Notes under the pieces: model-generated
Told to the model about the DNA's origin: nothing
Database searches by the model: none
Seen by the model: only the letters and a program-made list of their open reading frames with translations
In this document: piece after piece, positions 15,243-24,181 of the stretch
Layout of the letters: each line of letters starts with the position of its first letter
How positions within the stretch are numbered: position 1 is the first letter of the stretch
Made by a program: the position numbers and the translations under genes
Origin: Flavobacteriales bacterium
GTDB taxonomy: Bacteria > Bacteroidota > Bacteroidia > Flavobacteriales_D > Crocinitomicaceae
Reading direction: 5' to 3'
NCBI GenBank assembly: GCA_947447525.1
Contig: CANFJL010000006.1
Span: 110,469 to 174,468, forward strand
DNA length: 64,000 nucleotides

Positions 15243-17351
15243 GTGAAAACACACATCAATTTTTGTCTTTTTATTATCCTTTTGTTTGCATTTGATAATG
15301 TCAGAGCGAATCCAATTAAAAAAGCATTTTTAGCACTGGATCAAAAAAATTATGGATTGGCTTTAGGTCATTTTCAAAAATTAAAAAAACACAATCCTTC
15401 ATTAGCTTATTTTGGATTCACTCAAATCTATCAATCACCAGCTTTATACAATTTAGATTCATGCTTAAAATATGCATTAAAAGCTGAAGAAAGTTTAAAT
15501 CTTGTAAGTCCAAAGAATTACCTTGCTTGGAAAAAATATGGTTTTGATAGTACTGCAATAGTTCAAAAAAAGTTTTTGTTGAGCGCGACCTATTTTACTT
15601 TACTTCAAAAGGATACTTCAATCGTCAATTACAATAATTTTATTTCACAACAACCCTGGGCATTGGAAGTTTCATCGGCAATTGACATTAGGGATTCATT
15701 GGTATTTAATACAGTGCTTAAATTATCTACTATTCAGACCTTACAGTCTTACATGAGTACTTACCCTAAAAGCAAGATGTTTAATCAAGCCCTTGCCGTT
15801 TATTATGAATTACAATTTGCTGAATCTACTTTAGATGGTTCAATTGAAAGTTATGCAAGTTTTATCAAAAAAGCACCGGACAATCCATTTAGAGGGGAAG
15901 CTGAAGATCAATTGTATGCATTAGCAACTCAAAATAATATGTTAAAGGAATTGGATGATTTTGTCCATAAATACCCTAGCAATCGTAATTATAACCTAGC
16001 TTGGTTGCGCTTGTATCAGTTGTTTATGAAGGATTATTCAAGTATGCGCATGGAGCAGTTTCGGGCTGAATACAGCGATTATCCATTTATGAAGCAATTA
16101 GAAGATGATATCGCTATGTTTAATGAAAATCTGTATCCGTTTAAAGAAAAGGATCTATTTGGATTTATGAATAATAAAGGAGAAATTGTTATTCCTCCTT
16201 TGTATTTTGAAGTGTCTGATTTTTCTGAAGGTCTCGCAGTGGTTTCTGATGGTTTGAAAATGGGTCTAATTGATAAAAAGAATACTATTGTTATTCCGTT
16301 TGTTTACGATGAGATTTCAGACTTTCTAAAGGGTAGGGCTATCGTGACGAAAAATAATTTAAATGGAATTATTGATCGTACAGGTTTGTATATTTTCCCT
16401 CTTGAGTTTAATGATATTGGATACTTTAAAAATGATTTGTATTATACTGAAAAAGAAGGTGTGATTAGTATTTACGATTTCAACTTTCATCAAATGAATT
16501 GCCCTGCTATAGAGCAAATCACACCTCTTGCTTCAGGTAAATTTAAAGTGTTTATGGATGGAAAAGTTAGTTTTTTAAACGATAATCTTACTTTGTCATT
16601 ACCATTTGAATTTGATGATTTACTGCCGTTTTCTGATTCAGTTTATTGTTATCAATTAGAAGGGAAATTCGGCTTGTTGCACATGGATAATAAATGGAAA
16701 ACTCCAAATGTTTATGATGAAATTTATCCTTTAAGTGAAGGTGTTGCAATGGTAAGAATCAAGGATAAATTAGGGTATATAAACGCTGAAGGAAAATTAA
16801 TTTTAGCCTGTGGTTTCAACTCTTTTGAAAATTGTGTTAAAGTGGGCCAAATGCATAAAGGTCAAATTATTGTCCATTTAAATGATAAATTTTCACTTCT
16901 TGATCCATCTGGAAAGTTGCTGCTTAATTTGCCTTATGAGATGATTGGTGAACCAGGGGAATGGATTCCAGTATTGAAAAATTATAAATGGGGATTTGTG
17001 AATTGGAAAGGAAAGGAAATGACATTTTTTGATTTTGACTTTGTTGAAAAATTAGACAATAATTATTTCATTGTTGAAAGAGCTGGGCAAGTTGGATTGG
17101 TGCGCATTCAAAACAATATTCTTGTGTTTACTATTCCTTTGGCCTATTTATCTATTGATCAACTAGATGCTACACTATTGTTGGTGAAAAATGTTGATGG
17201 TTATGGTATTACAAATTATTTTGGCGAGATTCTTGTTCCTACTAGATATCTTCAAATTCAAAAGTATGAAGATGAGGTTTTAAAATTAATTACTTCAACT
17301 GAACTTCTTTATTATTTTAAGCGTAATAGTTTTATTTTACAACATAAATGA
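15243..17351 (+). CDS. Secreted WG-repeat protein
   Basis: A 702-residue exported protein. The GTG start at 15243 gives a signal peptide (about residues 1-22, ending NVRANP). Residues about 30-290 are helical and TPR-like. From about residue 300 it contains WG (KWG) repeats of the form GFMNNKGEIVIPPLYFEVSD, GLIDKKNTIVIPFVYDEISD, GIIDRTGLYIFPLEF and so on, at least seven in number. WG-repeat proteins are common in Bacteroidota; they are predicted beta-structured and their roles are poorly known. A TAnnTTTG box (TATCTTTG) occurs at 15231-15238, just upstream. It overlaps the TonB-like gene by 4 bases (ATGA). Confidence 0.85.
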   Translation: MKTHINFCLFIILLFAFDNVRANPIKKAFLALDQKNYGLALGHFQKLKKHNPSLAYFGFTQIYQSPALYNLDSCLKYALKAEESLNLVSPKNYLAWKKYGFDSTAIVQKKFLLSATYFTLLQKDTSIVNYNNFISQQPWALEVSSAIDIRDSLVFNTVLKLSTIQTLQSYMSTYPKSKMFNQALAVYYELQFAESTLDGSIESYASFIKKAPDNPFRGEAEDQLYALATQNNMLKELDDFVHKYPSNRNYNLAWLRLYQLFMKDYSSMRMEQFRAEYSDYPFMKQLEDDIAMFNENLYPFKEKDLFGFMNNKGEIVIPPLYFEVSDFSEGLAVVSDGLKMGLIDKKNTIVIPFVYDEISDFLKGRAIVTKNNLNGIIDRTGLYIFPLEFNDIGYFKNDLYYTEKEGVISIYDFNFHQMNCPAIEQITPLASGKFKVFMDGKVSFLNDNLTLSLPFEFDDLLPFSDSVYCYQLEGKFGLLHMDNKWKTPNVYDEIYPLSEGVAMVRIKDKLGYINAEGKLILACGFNSFENCVKVGQMHKGQIIVHLNDKFSLLDPSGKLLLNLPYEMIGEPGEWIPVLKNYKWGFVNWKGKEMTFFDFDFVEKLDNNYFIVERAGQVGLVRIQNNILVFTIPLAYLSIDQLDATLLLVKNVDGYGITNYFGEILVPTRYLQIQKYEDEVLKLITSTELLYYFKRNSFILQHK

Positions 17352-18136
17352 AAATTGTACTGCGAAAATCCGATCGTTTGTTTCTTGCTTTAATAGCAGT
17401 TGCTCTCGGATATCTTGTGATTTTTATGCTATTACAAATGTCAGCGCTCGAAGAACAAGAAAATATTGTTCCTTTTAATGACGCAAATGCTGAGGTGCAA
17501 TTAAAAGATGAATTGGAATTAACGAAGGAAAACATTGAAATTCTTGATAATAGCAGTAATCAGAATCTAACGAATACAGCGAGAGATTTAAACGATAATC
17601 GTAATAAATCTATGGATGATTGGTCAGAGAATAAACCAAGCGCTAACCAAAATAGTGATCCGGTTCAAGCTGCAAAGGATTTTGAGAAGCAATTGTTTGC
17701 CGAAGCAGGAGGTGCGAAAGAAAGGGAACGGATTATGCAGGACATGAAGGATAGAAAGGATAAAAAGACCAAGCCGATCTCTACAAATCCAAAGACTACC
17801 TCTAATACTAACGGCTCCAATAATCAATTTGCTGGTAATGTAATGGTTGACTTTAAACTTGATAATAGGACTGCCTTTGAAAATAATAATTGGTATATCC
17901 GAAATCCGGGTTATAAGTGTGGCGTTGGCTCTTCTGGTACAGTAATGATTCGTGTAAAAGTGAATCCATCTGGACAAGTAATTGACGCGTATCTAGATGA
18001 AGCAAGCAGCAATGGTTTAAACAGTTGTATGATCGACGAAGCCTTGACTTATGCCAGAAAATCAAAATTTAATTCCTCTCAAAAAGCCCCTGCAAGTCAG
18101 TCTGGGTATATAAGATATAGATTTGTTTCACAATAA
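17348..18136 (+). CDS. TonB-like energy transducer protein
   Basis: A 262-residue protein with one N-terminal membrane span (about residues 11-31), a long low-complexity periplasmic linker rich in Asn, Asp, Lys and Gln (about 40-165), and a C-terminal TonB-type domain. The C-terminal part shows GTVMIRVKVNPSGQVIDAYL and a two-Cys stretch, as in TonB family proteins from Bacteroidota. TonB proteins couple the proton-motive force to outer-membrane receptors, but no ExbB/ExbD or receptor gene is nearby. The start codon overlaps the stop of the WG-repeat gene, so the two are probably one transcription unit. Confidence 0.8.
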   Translation: MKIVLRKSDRLFLALIAVALGYLVIFMLLQMSALEEQENIVPFNDANAEVQLKDELELTKENIEILDNSSNQNLTNTARDLNDNRNKSMDDWSENKPSANQNSDPVQAAKDFEKQLFAEAGGAKERERIMQDMKDRKDKKTKPISTNPKTTSNTNGSNNQFAGNVMVDFKLDNRTAFENNNWYIRNPGYKCGVGSSGTVMIRVKVNPSGQVIDAYLDEASSNGLNSCMIDEALTYARKSKFNSSQKAPASQSGYIRYRFVSQ

Positions 18137-18171
18137 TTGATTAAAATGTAATCTTTTATTTGATTATTTTT

Positions 18172-18179
18172 TAACTTTG
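18172..18179 (+). promoter_or_regulatory. Possible -7 box (TAACTTTG) for the S24-type regulator
   Basis: A TAnnTTTG match 15 bases before the ATG at 18195 in the short gap after the TonB-like gene. No -33 element at the usual spacing was recognised, so support is moderate. Confidence 0.45.
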
Positions 18180-18194
18180 TTTAAAATTGAAACA

Positions 18195-18995
18195 ATGTTT
18201 ATAGGTGATAATTTAAAAATGCTGCGGAAGCGCGCAGGTAAATCTCAAGAGGATATTGCAAATGAATTAGGTTTTAATCGCTCGACATATAGTGGTTATG
18301 AAAATGGAGTTGCGCAACCTAATATTGAAAGTCTTATAATTTTCAGTCAGTTTTATGCGCTTACGATTGATCAATTGCTGAAATTAAATCTAGTTGATTT
18401 TAAGGAAAGCGATTGGTTGAATTTAGAGCAGTCTTGGCAAGAAAAAGCTAGCGGTTCTAATTTGCGCATCCTAACGTCTCAAGTAGATGAGAATAATGAG
18501 GAACTGGTTGAAATTGTTACTTTAAAAGCAAGTGCTGGTTATGTGCATGGGTATGCAGATCCCGAATACATCAATGAGCTAGCTACTTTAAGTATTCCTT
18601 TTTTATCGAAGAATAAAAAACATCGAACTTTTCCAATTATGGGAGATTCTATGCCGCCAGTGGTTAATGGTTCGTATGTTATAGCATCCTTTGTTCAAGA
18701 TTGGACTACCATAAAATCAGGATTGCCCTACATAGTGATTACTAAAGAAGAAGGGATTGTCTTTAAAATGCTTCACAATCATTTGGAAGAAAGTCGTAGT
18801 TTTTTATTGGAATCTACGAATACTTTTTACAAACCTTATGAACTAAAAGTGGATGAGATATTGGAGATTTGGTCTTTTGTAAGTTACATTTCTAGCGCTC
18901 TTCCTGCAGTGCAAATTGATGAAAATGAAATGGGAGAATCTATTCGATCTATTCAGAAAGATATGCACCTACTTTTAAATAGATATAAAGCCTAG
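18195..18995 (+). CDS. XRE-family regulator with S24 (LexA/CI-type) self-cleaving domain
   Basis: A 266-residue repressor-like protein. The start at 18195 (MFIGDNLKMLRK) fits the helix-turn-helix best; the frame extends only 6 residues further to a TTG. Residues about 5-60 form the XRE domain (SQEDIANELGFNRSTYSGYE). The C-terminal half is an S24 peptidase: Ser152 in GDSM and Lys191 in GIVFKML form the Ser/Lys dyad. An Ala114-Gly115 pair in KASAGYVHGY lies at the position of the LexA/CI cleavage site. It may therefore be inactivated by self-cleavage under stress, but RecA dependence is not visible from sequence. Confidence 0.88.
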   Translation: MFIGDNLKMLRKRAGKSQEDIANELGFNRSTYSGYENGVAQPNIESLIIFSQFYALTIDQLLKLNLVDFKESDWLNLEQSWQEKASGSNLRILTSQVDENNEELVEIVTLKASAGYVHGYADPEYINELATLSIPFLSKNKKHRTFPIMGDSMPPVVNGSYVIASFVQDWTTIKSGLPYIVITKEEGIVFKMLHNHLEESRSFLLESTNTFYKPYELKVDEILEIWSFVSYISSALPAVQIDENEMGESIRSIQKDMHLLLNRYKA

Positions 18996-19036
18996 TGATT
19001 TCTGCCTAATTCGCTTCTAATTTCAAGGTAATTCAC

Positions 19037-19044
19037 TATCTTTG
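19037..19044 (+). promoter_or_regulatory. Possible -7 box (TATCTTTG) for the thrS operon
   Basis: A match to TAnnTTTG 17 bases before the thrS ATG at 19062, in the gap between the S24-type regulator and thrS. No clear -33 TTG lies at the expected spacing. Downstream genes thrS, infC, rpmI and rplT would be expressed from it. Confidence 0.45.
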
Positions 19045-19061
19045 CCCACAAAATTTATTGA

Positions 19062-21017
19062 ATGATTCAAGTTTCTCTTCCCGATGGTTCTGTTCGTGAA
19101 TATCCACAAGGGTCTTCTGCAATGGATGTAGCTTTAAGTATTTCTGAAGGATTAGCACGAAATGTTTTGGCGGCTAAGGTGAATGGAGAAGTTAAAGATG
19201 CAGTTCTTTCTTTGCCCAATCCATGTGAATTACAATTGTTGACATGGAATGATGCTGAAGGAAAATCTACCATGTGGCATTCATCAGCGCATCTTATGGC
19301 TGAAGCTTTAGAGTTTTACTTTCCAGGTATAAAATTGGCTATTGGTCCGCCCATAACGAATGGTTTTTATTATGATATCGATTTAGGGGAGTATACCATT
19401 TCTGAAAAAGATTTAGAAAAAGTAGAGCAAAAAATGAAGGAATTAGCGAAGGCTAAAAATCCATTCATTCGTAAAGAAATTTCAAAATCAGATGCTATTG
19501 CCTATTTCACAGAAAAAGAGGATCCTTACAAATTAGAATTGCTTTCCAATTTGGAAGATGGAACTATTACTTTTTATACTCAAGGAAATTTTACGGATTT
19601 ATGTCGTGGACCACACCTTCCAGATACGGGCCCAATAAAAGCAATTAAATTATTGTCAATCGCTGGTGCTTATTGGAGAGGAGATGAAAAGAATAAGCAA
19701 TTAACACGTATTTATGGGATTACTTTCCCAAAGCAATCTGAATTACTAGAACATTTAGAAAGATTAGAAGAAGCAAAACGCCGAGATCATAGAAGATTGG
19801 GTAAGGAAATGGAATTGTTTACTTTTTCTCAGAAGGTAGGACAAGGTTTGCCTATGTGGTTACCGAAAGGTGCTGCCTTAAGAGAACGATTGGAAAATTT
19901 TCTAAAAAAAGCTCAAAAGAAGGCAGGATATCAACAAGTAATTACCCCACATATTGGAAATAAAGAATTGTATGTTTGTTCTGGTCATTATGAAAAATAT
20001 GGTGCAGATTCTTTTCAGCCTATCAAAACTCCAGATCCAAACGAAGAGTTTTATCTGAAACCAATGAATTGTCCTCACCACTGTGAGATATTCAAATCAA
20101 AACAAAGGTCTTACAAGGAATTGCCAGCTCGTTTTGCTGAATTTGGAACGGTTTATCGATATGAACAATCGGGTGAATTACATGGCTTGACAAGAGTTAG
20201 AGGTTTTACTCAGGATGATGCTCATATTTTTTGTACCGCTGAACAAGTTAAAAATGAGTTCAAAAATGTAATTGATATAGTGCTATATGTTCTTAAAACG
20301 CTAGATTTCCATAATTTTAAGGCTCAAATTTCTTTAAGAGACAAAGAAAAAAGTACCAAATATATCGGAACTGATGAAAATTGGTTGCGTGCTGAAACTG
20401 CTATTATTGAGGCAGCTGCTGAAAAAAACCTTCCTACTGTCGTTGCCTATGGTGAAGCAGCTTTTTATGGACCAAAATTAGATTTTATGGTTCAAGATGC
20501 TTTAGGAAGAGAATGGCAATTAGGAACCATTCAAGTAGATTATAATTTACCGGAAAGATTCGAATTAGAATATATTGGAGCTGACAATCAAAAACACAGA
20601 CCGGTTATGATTCATAGGGCCCCTTTTGGTTCTATGGAACGATTTGTAGCTGTTTTGTTAGAACATTGCGCTGGAGATTTCCCTTTATGGCTGACAGGAG
20701 ACCAATTTATTATCCTTCCCGTTTCAGAGAAATTCAATGGATACGCAGAAAAAGTTTCAGAATTCCTAAATAATTACGATATTCGCGGTCTTGTTGACGA
20801 CCGTAATGAAAAAGTAGGTAAGAAAATACGAGATGCAGAGATTGCAAAAGTGCCGTTTATGCTGATTGTAGGAGAGAAAGAAAATGAATCAAACACTGTG
20901 TCTGTAAGGCAAAGAGGTAAGGGAGATGTGGGTGAGTTAGGCTTAGATGCATTTGTAAAAGTGGTTCAAACTGAAATTGAAATAGAATTGTCAACAAAAA
21001 GTGAAATTAACGAATGA
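19062..21017 (+). CDS. thrS: Threonyl-tRNA synthetase
   Basis: A 651-residue class II aminoacyl-tRNA synthetase. An N-terminal TGS domain (residues 1-60) is followed by the editing domain with [10 protein letters not shown] and [10 protein letters not shown]. The catalytic core carries motif 2 ([19 protein letters not shown]) and motif 3 ([18 protein letters not shown]). A C-terminal anticodon-binding domain follows from about residue 540. The length is standard. Its 3' end overlaps infC by 4 bases. The order thrS-infC-rpmI-rplT is the classical translation-factor operon. Confidence 0.98.
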   Translation: MIQVSLPDGSVREYPQGSSAMDVALSISEGLARNVLAAKVNGEVKDAVLSLPNPCELQLLTWNDAEGKSTMWHSSAHLMAEALEFYFPGIKLAIGPPITNGFYYDIDLGEYTISEKDLEKVEQKMKELAKAKNPFIRKEISKSDAIAYFTEKEDPYKLELLSNLEDGTITFYTQGNFTDLCRGPHLPDTGPIKAIKLLSIAGAYWRGDEKNKQLTRIYGITFPKQSELLEHLERLEEAKRRDHRRLGKEMELFTFSQKVGQGLPMWLPKGAALRERLENFLKKAQKKAGYQQVITPHIGNKELYVCSGHYEKYGADSFQPIKTPDPNEEFYLKPMNCPHHCEIFKSKQRSYKELPARFAEFGTVYRYEQSGELHGLTRVRGFTQDDAHIFCTAEQVKNEFKNVIDIVLYVLKTLDFHNFKAQISLRDKEKSTKYIGTDENWLRAETAIIEAAAEKNLPTVVAYGEAAFYGPKLDFMVQDALGREWQLGTIQVDYNLPERFELEYIGADNQKHRPVMIHRAPFGSMERFVAVLLEHCAGDFPLWLTGDQFIILPVSEKFNGYAEKVSEFLNNYDIRGLVDDRNEKVGKKIRDAEIAKVPFMLIVGEKENESNTVSVRQRGKGDVGELGLDAFVKVVQTEIEIELSTKSEINE

Positions 21018-21559
21018 GAAGAAACCCAAGAGTTTTTGTAAAAAGAGAAGAAGAAGCGCAACATCGCATCAATGAAAAGATTTTTGCTACAGAAATCAGA
21101 TTGATCATTGATGGGGAAGAGCCACAATTAATGTCTGTTTCCAAAGCAATTTCGATGGCTGAGGAACAAGAAATGGATTTGGTGGAGATTTCACCGAATG
21201 CTACGCCGCCGGTTTGTAAGATTATGGACTATAAAAAGTTCTTATACAACCAAAAGCGAAAAAGTAAAGAGTTAAAAGCAAAACAAAGTAAAATTGTGGT
21301 TAAAGAAATTCGTTTCGGACCCAATACAGATGATCATGATTTTAACTTTAAATTGGCGCATGCTAGAAAGTTCTTAGAAGAAGGAAATAAAGTGAAAGCT
21401 TATGTTTTTTTTAGAGGTAGAACAATCGTTTTTAAGGATAGAGGTGAAATTCTACTTTTGAAGTTTGCTACAGAATTGGCAGATGTTGGAGTAGTAGAGC
21501 AGTTGCCAAAATTAGAAGGAAAGAAAATGATCTTAATGATCAATTCAAAAAAGAAATAA
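21014..21559 (+). CDS. infC: Translation initiation factor IF-3
   Basis: A 181-residue IF-3. The N-terminal domain carries [20 protein letters not shown] and the linker [17 protein letters not shown] (the usual SPNAKPPVCKI-type motif), and the C-terminal domain has [19 protein letters not shown]. An ATG start is used here rather than the unusual AUU codon of E. coli infC. The start overlaps the thrS stop. Confidence 0.98.
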   Translation: MRRNPRVFVKREEEAQHRINEKIFATEIRLIIDGEEPQLMSVSKAISMAEEQEMDLVEISPNATPPVCKIMDYKKFLYNQKRKSKELKAKQSKIVVKEIRFGPNTDDHDFNFKLAHARKFLEEGNKVKAYVFFRGRTIVFKDRGEILLLKFATELADVGVVEQLPKLEGKKMILMINSKKK

Positions 21560-21600
21560 TAAAGAAGCTGATAATTGTTTAACAACTAAAAAGTTACGAA

Positions 21601-21798
21601 ATGCCTAAAATGAAAACAAAATCCAGTGCGAAGAAGAGATTCACGATCACTGGAAGTGGAAAGATAAAGCGTAAGCACGCTTTTAAAAGCCACATCTTGA
21701 CAAAAATGTCTACTAAGCGTAAGCGTAATTTGACACATGCAGGATTGGTTAATAAAGCCGATCTTCCAAATATCAAATTACAATTGTGCATGAGATAA
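21601..21798 (+). CDS. rpmI: Ribosomal protein L35
   Basis: A 65-residue very basic protein that begins [20 protein letters not shown], the diagnostic N-terminus of L35, and ends in a basic helix. It is 41 bases after infC and 89 bases before rplT, as expected for this operon. Confidence 0.98.
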   Translation: MPKMKTKSSAKKRFTITGSGKIKRKHAFKSHILTKMSTKRKRNLTHAGLVNKADLPNIKLQLCMR

Positions 21799-21887
21799 TA
21801 AACATTGGTTTATTAATTGTTTAACCCGATAACGAGTAGAAAGCCTTCTGAGATAGTGAAGCACTTCTTATCAAAAAATTTAAAATT

Positions 21888-22235
21888 ATGCCTAGATCAG
21901 TAAATCACGTAGCTTCAAGAGCGAAAAGAAAAAACTTGATGAAGTTAGCCAAAGGTTACTTTGGTAGAAGAAAAAATGTTTGGACAGTAGCAAAAAATGC
22001 TATTGAAAAAGGACTTGTTTATGCCTATATCGGTAGAAAACAAAAGAAAAGAAGTTACCGTTCATTGTGGATCACTAGAATTAACGCTGGTGCTAGACAA
22101 TACGGAATGAGCTATTCTCAATTTATGGGAAAAGTCAACAAAAGTGGTATCGCTTTGAATAGAAAAGTTTTGGCTGATTTAGCAATGAATCACCCTGAAG
22201 CTTTTAAGGCAGTGGTAGATACAGTAAATAAGTAA
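21888..22235 (+). CDS. rplT: Ribosomal protein L20
   Basis: A 115-residue basic protein with the L20 signatures [20 protein letters not shown] and [17 protein letters not shown], and the C-terminal VDTVNK. It closes the thrS operon; a perfect hairpin with a T-run follows within 20 bases of the stop. In other bacteria L20 autoregulates this operon by binding upstream mRNA, but no such structure was identified here. Confidence 0.98.
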   Translation: MPRSVNHVASRAKRKNLMKLAKGYFGRRKNVWTVAKNAIEKGLVYAYIGRKQKKRSYRSLWITRINAGARQYGMSYSQFMGKVNKSGIALNRKVLADLAMNHPEAFKAVVDTVNK

Positions 22236-22253
22236 GATCAATAGATTATCAGC

Positions 22254-22281
22254 AAAAGCCATTAGTTTACTAATGGCTTTT
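22254..22281 (+). terminator. Rho-independent terminator after rplT
   Basis: A perfect 12-base inverted repeat (AAAAGCCATTAG / CTAATGGCTTTT) with a 4-base TTTA loop, ending in a T-run. It sits 18 bases after the rplT stop and 13 bases before the next gene's ATG. Confidence 0.9.
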
Positions 22282-22294
22282 TTAATTTTAATGT

Positions 22295-23266
22295 ATGCTG
22301 AAAATAGGAGTTTTAGGTGCTGGACATCTTGGAAAAATACACATCCAGTTATTAAAGGAAAATAGCAATATTTTTGATTTAATTGGTTTCTATGATCACA
22401 ATACTGAAACAGCAGAATCGGTTTCAGAGAAATTTAATATTCCCTCTTTTCCGAATGCTATTCAATTAATTAATGCAGTGGATGCTGTTTTAATTGTTAC
22501 ACCAACCAATCAACACTTTGAGGCTGCCTTAACGGTACTTGAAAATGGGAAGCACCTGTTTATGGAGAAGCCGATGGTGGGATCTTTCGAAGAAGCATTG
22601 CGTTTGCTTGTGGTTGCTCAGGATAAAAACGTTCATACCCAAGTTGGTTTTGTCGAAAGATATAATCCTGCTTTCTTGGCTGCTGCACCTATACTTCAAA
22701 AAGTTAAAACTATTGATTCCATCCGTTATGCCAAATATAATCCTCGAGGTATGGACGTTTCTGTGGTACTGGATTTAATGATTCATGATATTGATATTTG
22801 TCTATCGCTAATCCCAAGTAAAGTTATTCAAATTACAGCTTCTGGATCAGCTGTAATTGGCGAAACGATAGATATTGCAAGGGCTGAACTTCTTTTTGAA
22901 AATGGCGCTCAAGTACGTTTGAGTGTTTCTCGTGTGCACGATGAAAATAAACGCGTAAGCTATTTTGCATCAAATGATTCAATTATTAAGGTTGATTTCT
23001 TGGAAAAAGAATGTGCCTCCTCTTCTCGTTCATCCGACCTATACACAGCATTGTTGCCAAAGGAAATAGAGTATGCAACACAAACAACTGAAATGACCCC
23101 AATTGTTGTGTATCAGTCGAATGCGCTACTTTCTGAATTATTATCCTTTGAGGATTCAATTCGTTCTAATCAACCTAGTATTTTGGGCTTAAAGGATGGA
23201 GCGAAAGCGCTAGAAGTGGCTGAAATGATTATGGCTGCAATTAACAAAGAAAAATTGTTTGCTTAA
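22295..23266 (+). CDS. Gfo/Idh/MocA family NAD(P)-dependent oxidoreductase
   Basis: A 323-residue oxidoreductase. The N-terminal Rossmann motif is KIGVLGAGHLGKIHIQLL, and the family's EKPM motif (FMEKPMVGSFEEA) carries the conserved Lys-Pro. The C-terminal domain follows. Many members act on sugars or inositol, but others reduce biliverdin-like or amino-sugar substrates, so the specific reaction is unknown. It stands at the head of a group that includes a sugar transferase at 24182. An rplT terminator precedes it directly. Confidence 0.9.
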   Translation: MLKIGVLGAGHLGKIHIQLLKENSNIFDLIGFYDHNTETAESVSEKFNIPSFPNAIQLINAVDAVLIVTPTNQHFEAALTVLENGKHLFMEKPMVGSFEEALRLLVVAQDKNVHTQVGFVERYNPAFLAAAPILQKVKTIDSIRYAKYNPRGMDVSVVLDLMIHDIDICLSLIPSKVIQITASGSAVIGETIDIARAELLFENGAQVRLSVSRVHDENKRVSYFASNDSIIKVDFLEKECASSSRSSDLYTALLPKEIEYATQTTEMTPIVVYQSNALLSELLSFEDSIRSNQPSILGLKDGAKALEVAEMIMAAINKEKLFA

Positions 23267-23310
23267 CAATATTTAACTTAGTAGTTCGTTTTAAATATTA
23301 GTTTAAAATT

Positions 23311-24174
23311 ATGCTGAAATTCTACTTTTTTCTTCCGCTCTTATTCTTACTTACTACTTGTGGGAAAAATAATCCTGACCCATCTTGGTTGCAAATTAAT
23401 GCTTGGACACTTAATGCAAATCCGAATTATGGTGGAGCAGAAGGCTCATTAAATCATAACATTAGTGAAGCTTGGGTATATGTTAATGATGAAATTATGG
23501 GTGTTTTTCAATTACCTTGTAAAATTCCAATTTTGAAAGCAGGAACTTTTAACATAAAAATTATGCCTGCAATTAGAAATAATGGTATCGCTTCGACTAA
23601 GAAAATTTATCCTTTTTTAGATACATATGAGACAACAGGTACATTGGTTCAAAATCAAACCTTAGTGTTGTCTCCATATACAAAATACAAGGATAATATT
23701 TCTTTCACCATTGAAGATTTTGAAGATATTAATTCATCACTAATTCCAGATCCCAATACTTCAGCAACTACTTTTCAATTGTCCAATACCAATTTACAAT
23801 GGTTTAATGGGAATTATTATGCTAAAATAAATTTGAATGCTGTCGATTCTAGTTGGGTAGCCTATACCAATTGGACTTCTCATGTTACGAAAGGAAAGGA
23901 TGCTTATTTGGAAGTTGATTATCATACAACTAATACAATAACTACCGAATTAATAGAGATTTCACCATCTGGAACAGTTCCTCGAATCAATATTGGAATG
24001 AATGCCCAAACTCCCAATACAGTTACATGGAGAAAAATCTATATTGATTTAAAAGAGCTCATTGCAGCAGGTGCAAGCGGAGCTTATTTCGAGCAAGGAT
24101 TTGTGGCTACGCTTGACTCAGGCAAAACAGATACTGAAATATGGATTGATAATATCAAACTAGTACATTTTTAA
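23311..24174 (+). CDS. Lipoprotein of unknown function
   Basis: A 287-residue protein I do not recognise. It starts with a lipoprotein signal peptide (LFLLTTCGKNN), so Cys18 is the likely lipidated residue. The mature part is beta-rich and contains two Trp-rich stretches (WVAYTNWTSHVTKG, near residue 190). Towards the C-terminus is a laminin-G or jelly-roll-like pattern (YFEQGFVATL and DTEIWIDNIKLVHF). It may be a surface carbohydrate-associated lipoprotein, given the sugar transferase 8 bases downstream, but no enzymatic motif is visible. Confidence 0.7.
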   Translation: MLKFYFFLPLLFLLTTCGKNNPDPSWLQINAWTLNANPNYGGAEGSLNHNISEAWVYVNDEIMGVFQLPCKIPILKAGTFNIKIMPAIRNNGIASTKKIYPFLDTYETTGTLVQNQTLVLSPYTKYKDNISFTIEDFEDINSSLIPDPNTSATTFQLSNTNLQWFNGNYYAKINLNAVDSSWVAYTNWTSHVTKGKDAYLEVDYHTTNTITTELIEISPSGTVPRINIGMNAQTPNTVTWRKIYIDLKELIAAGASGAYFEQGFVATLDSGKTDTEIWIDNIKLVHF

Positions 24175-24181
24175 AATTATA

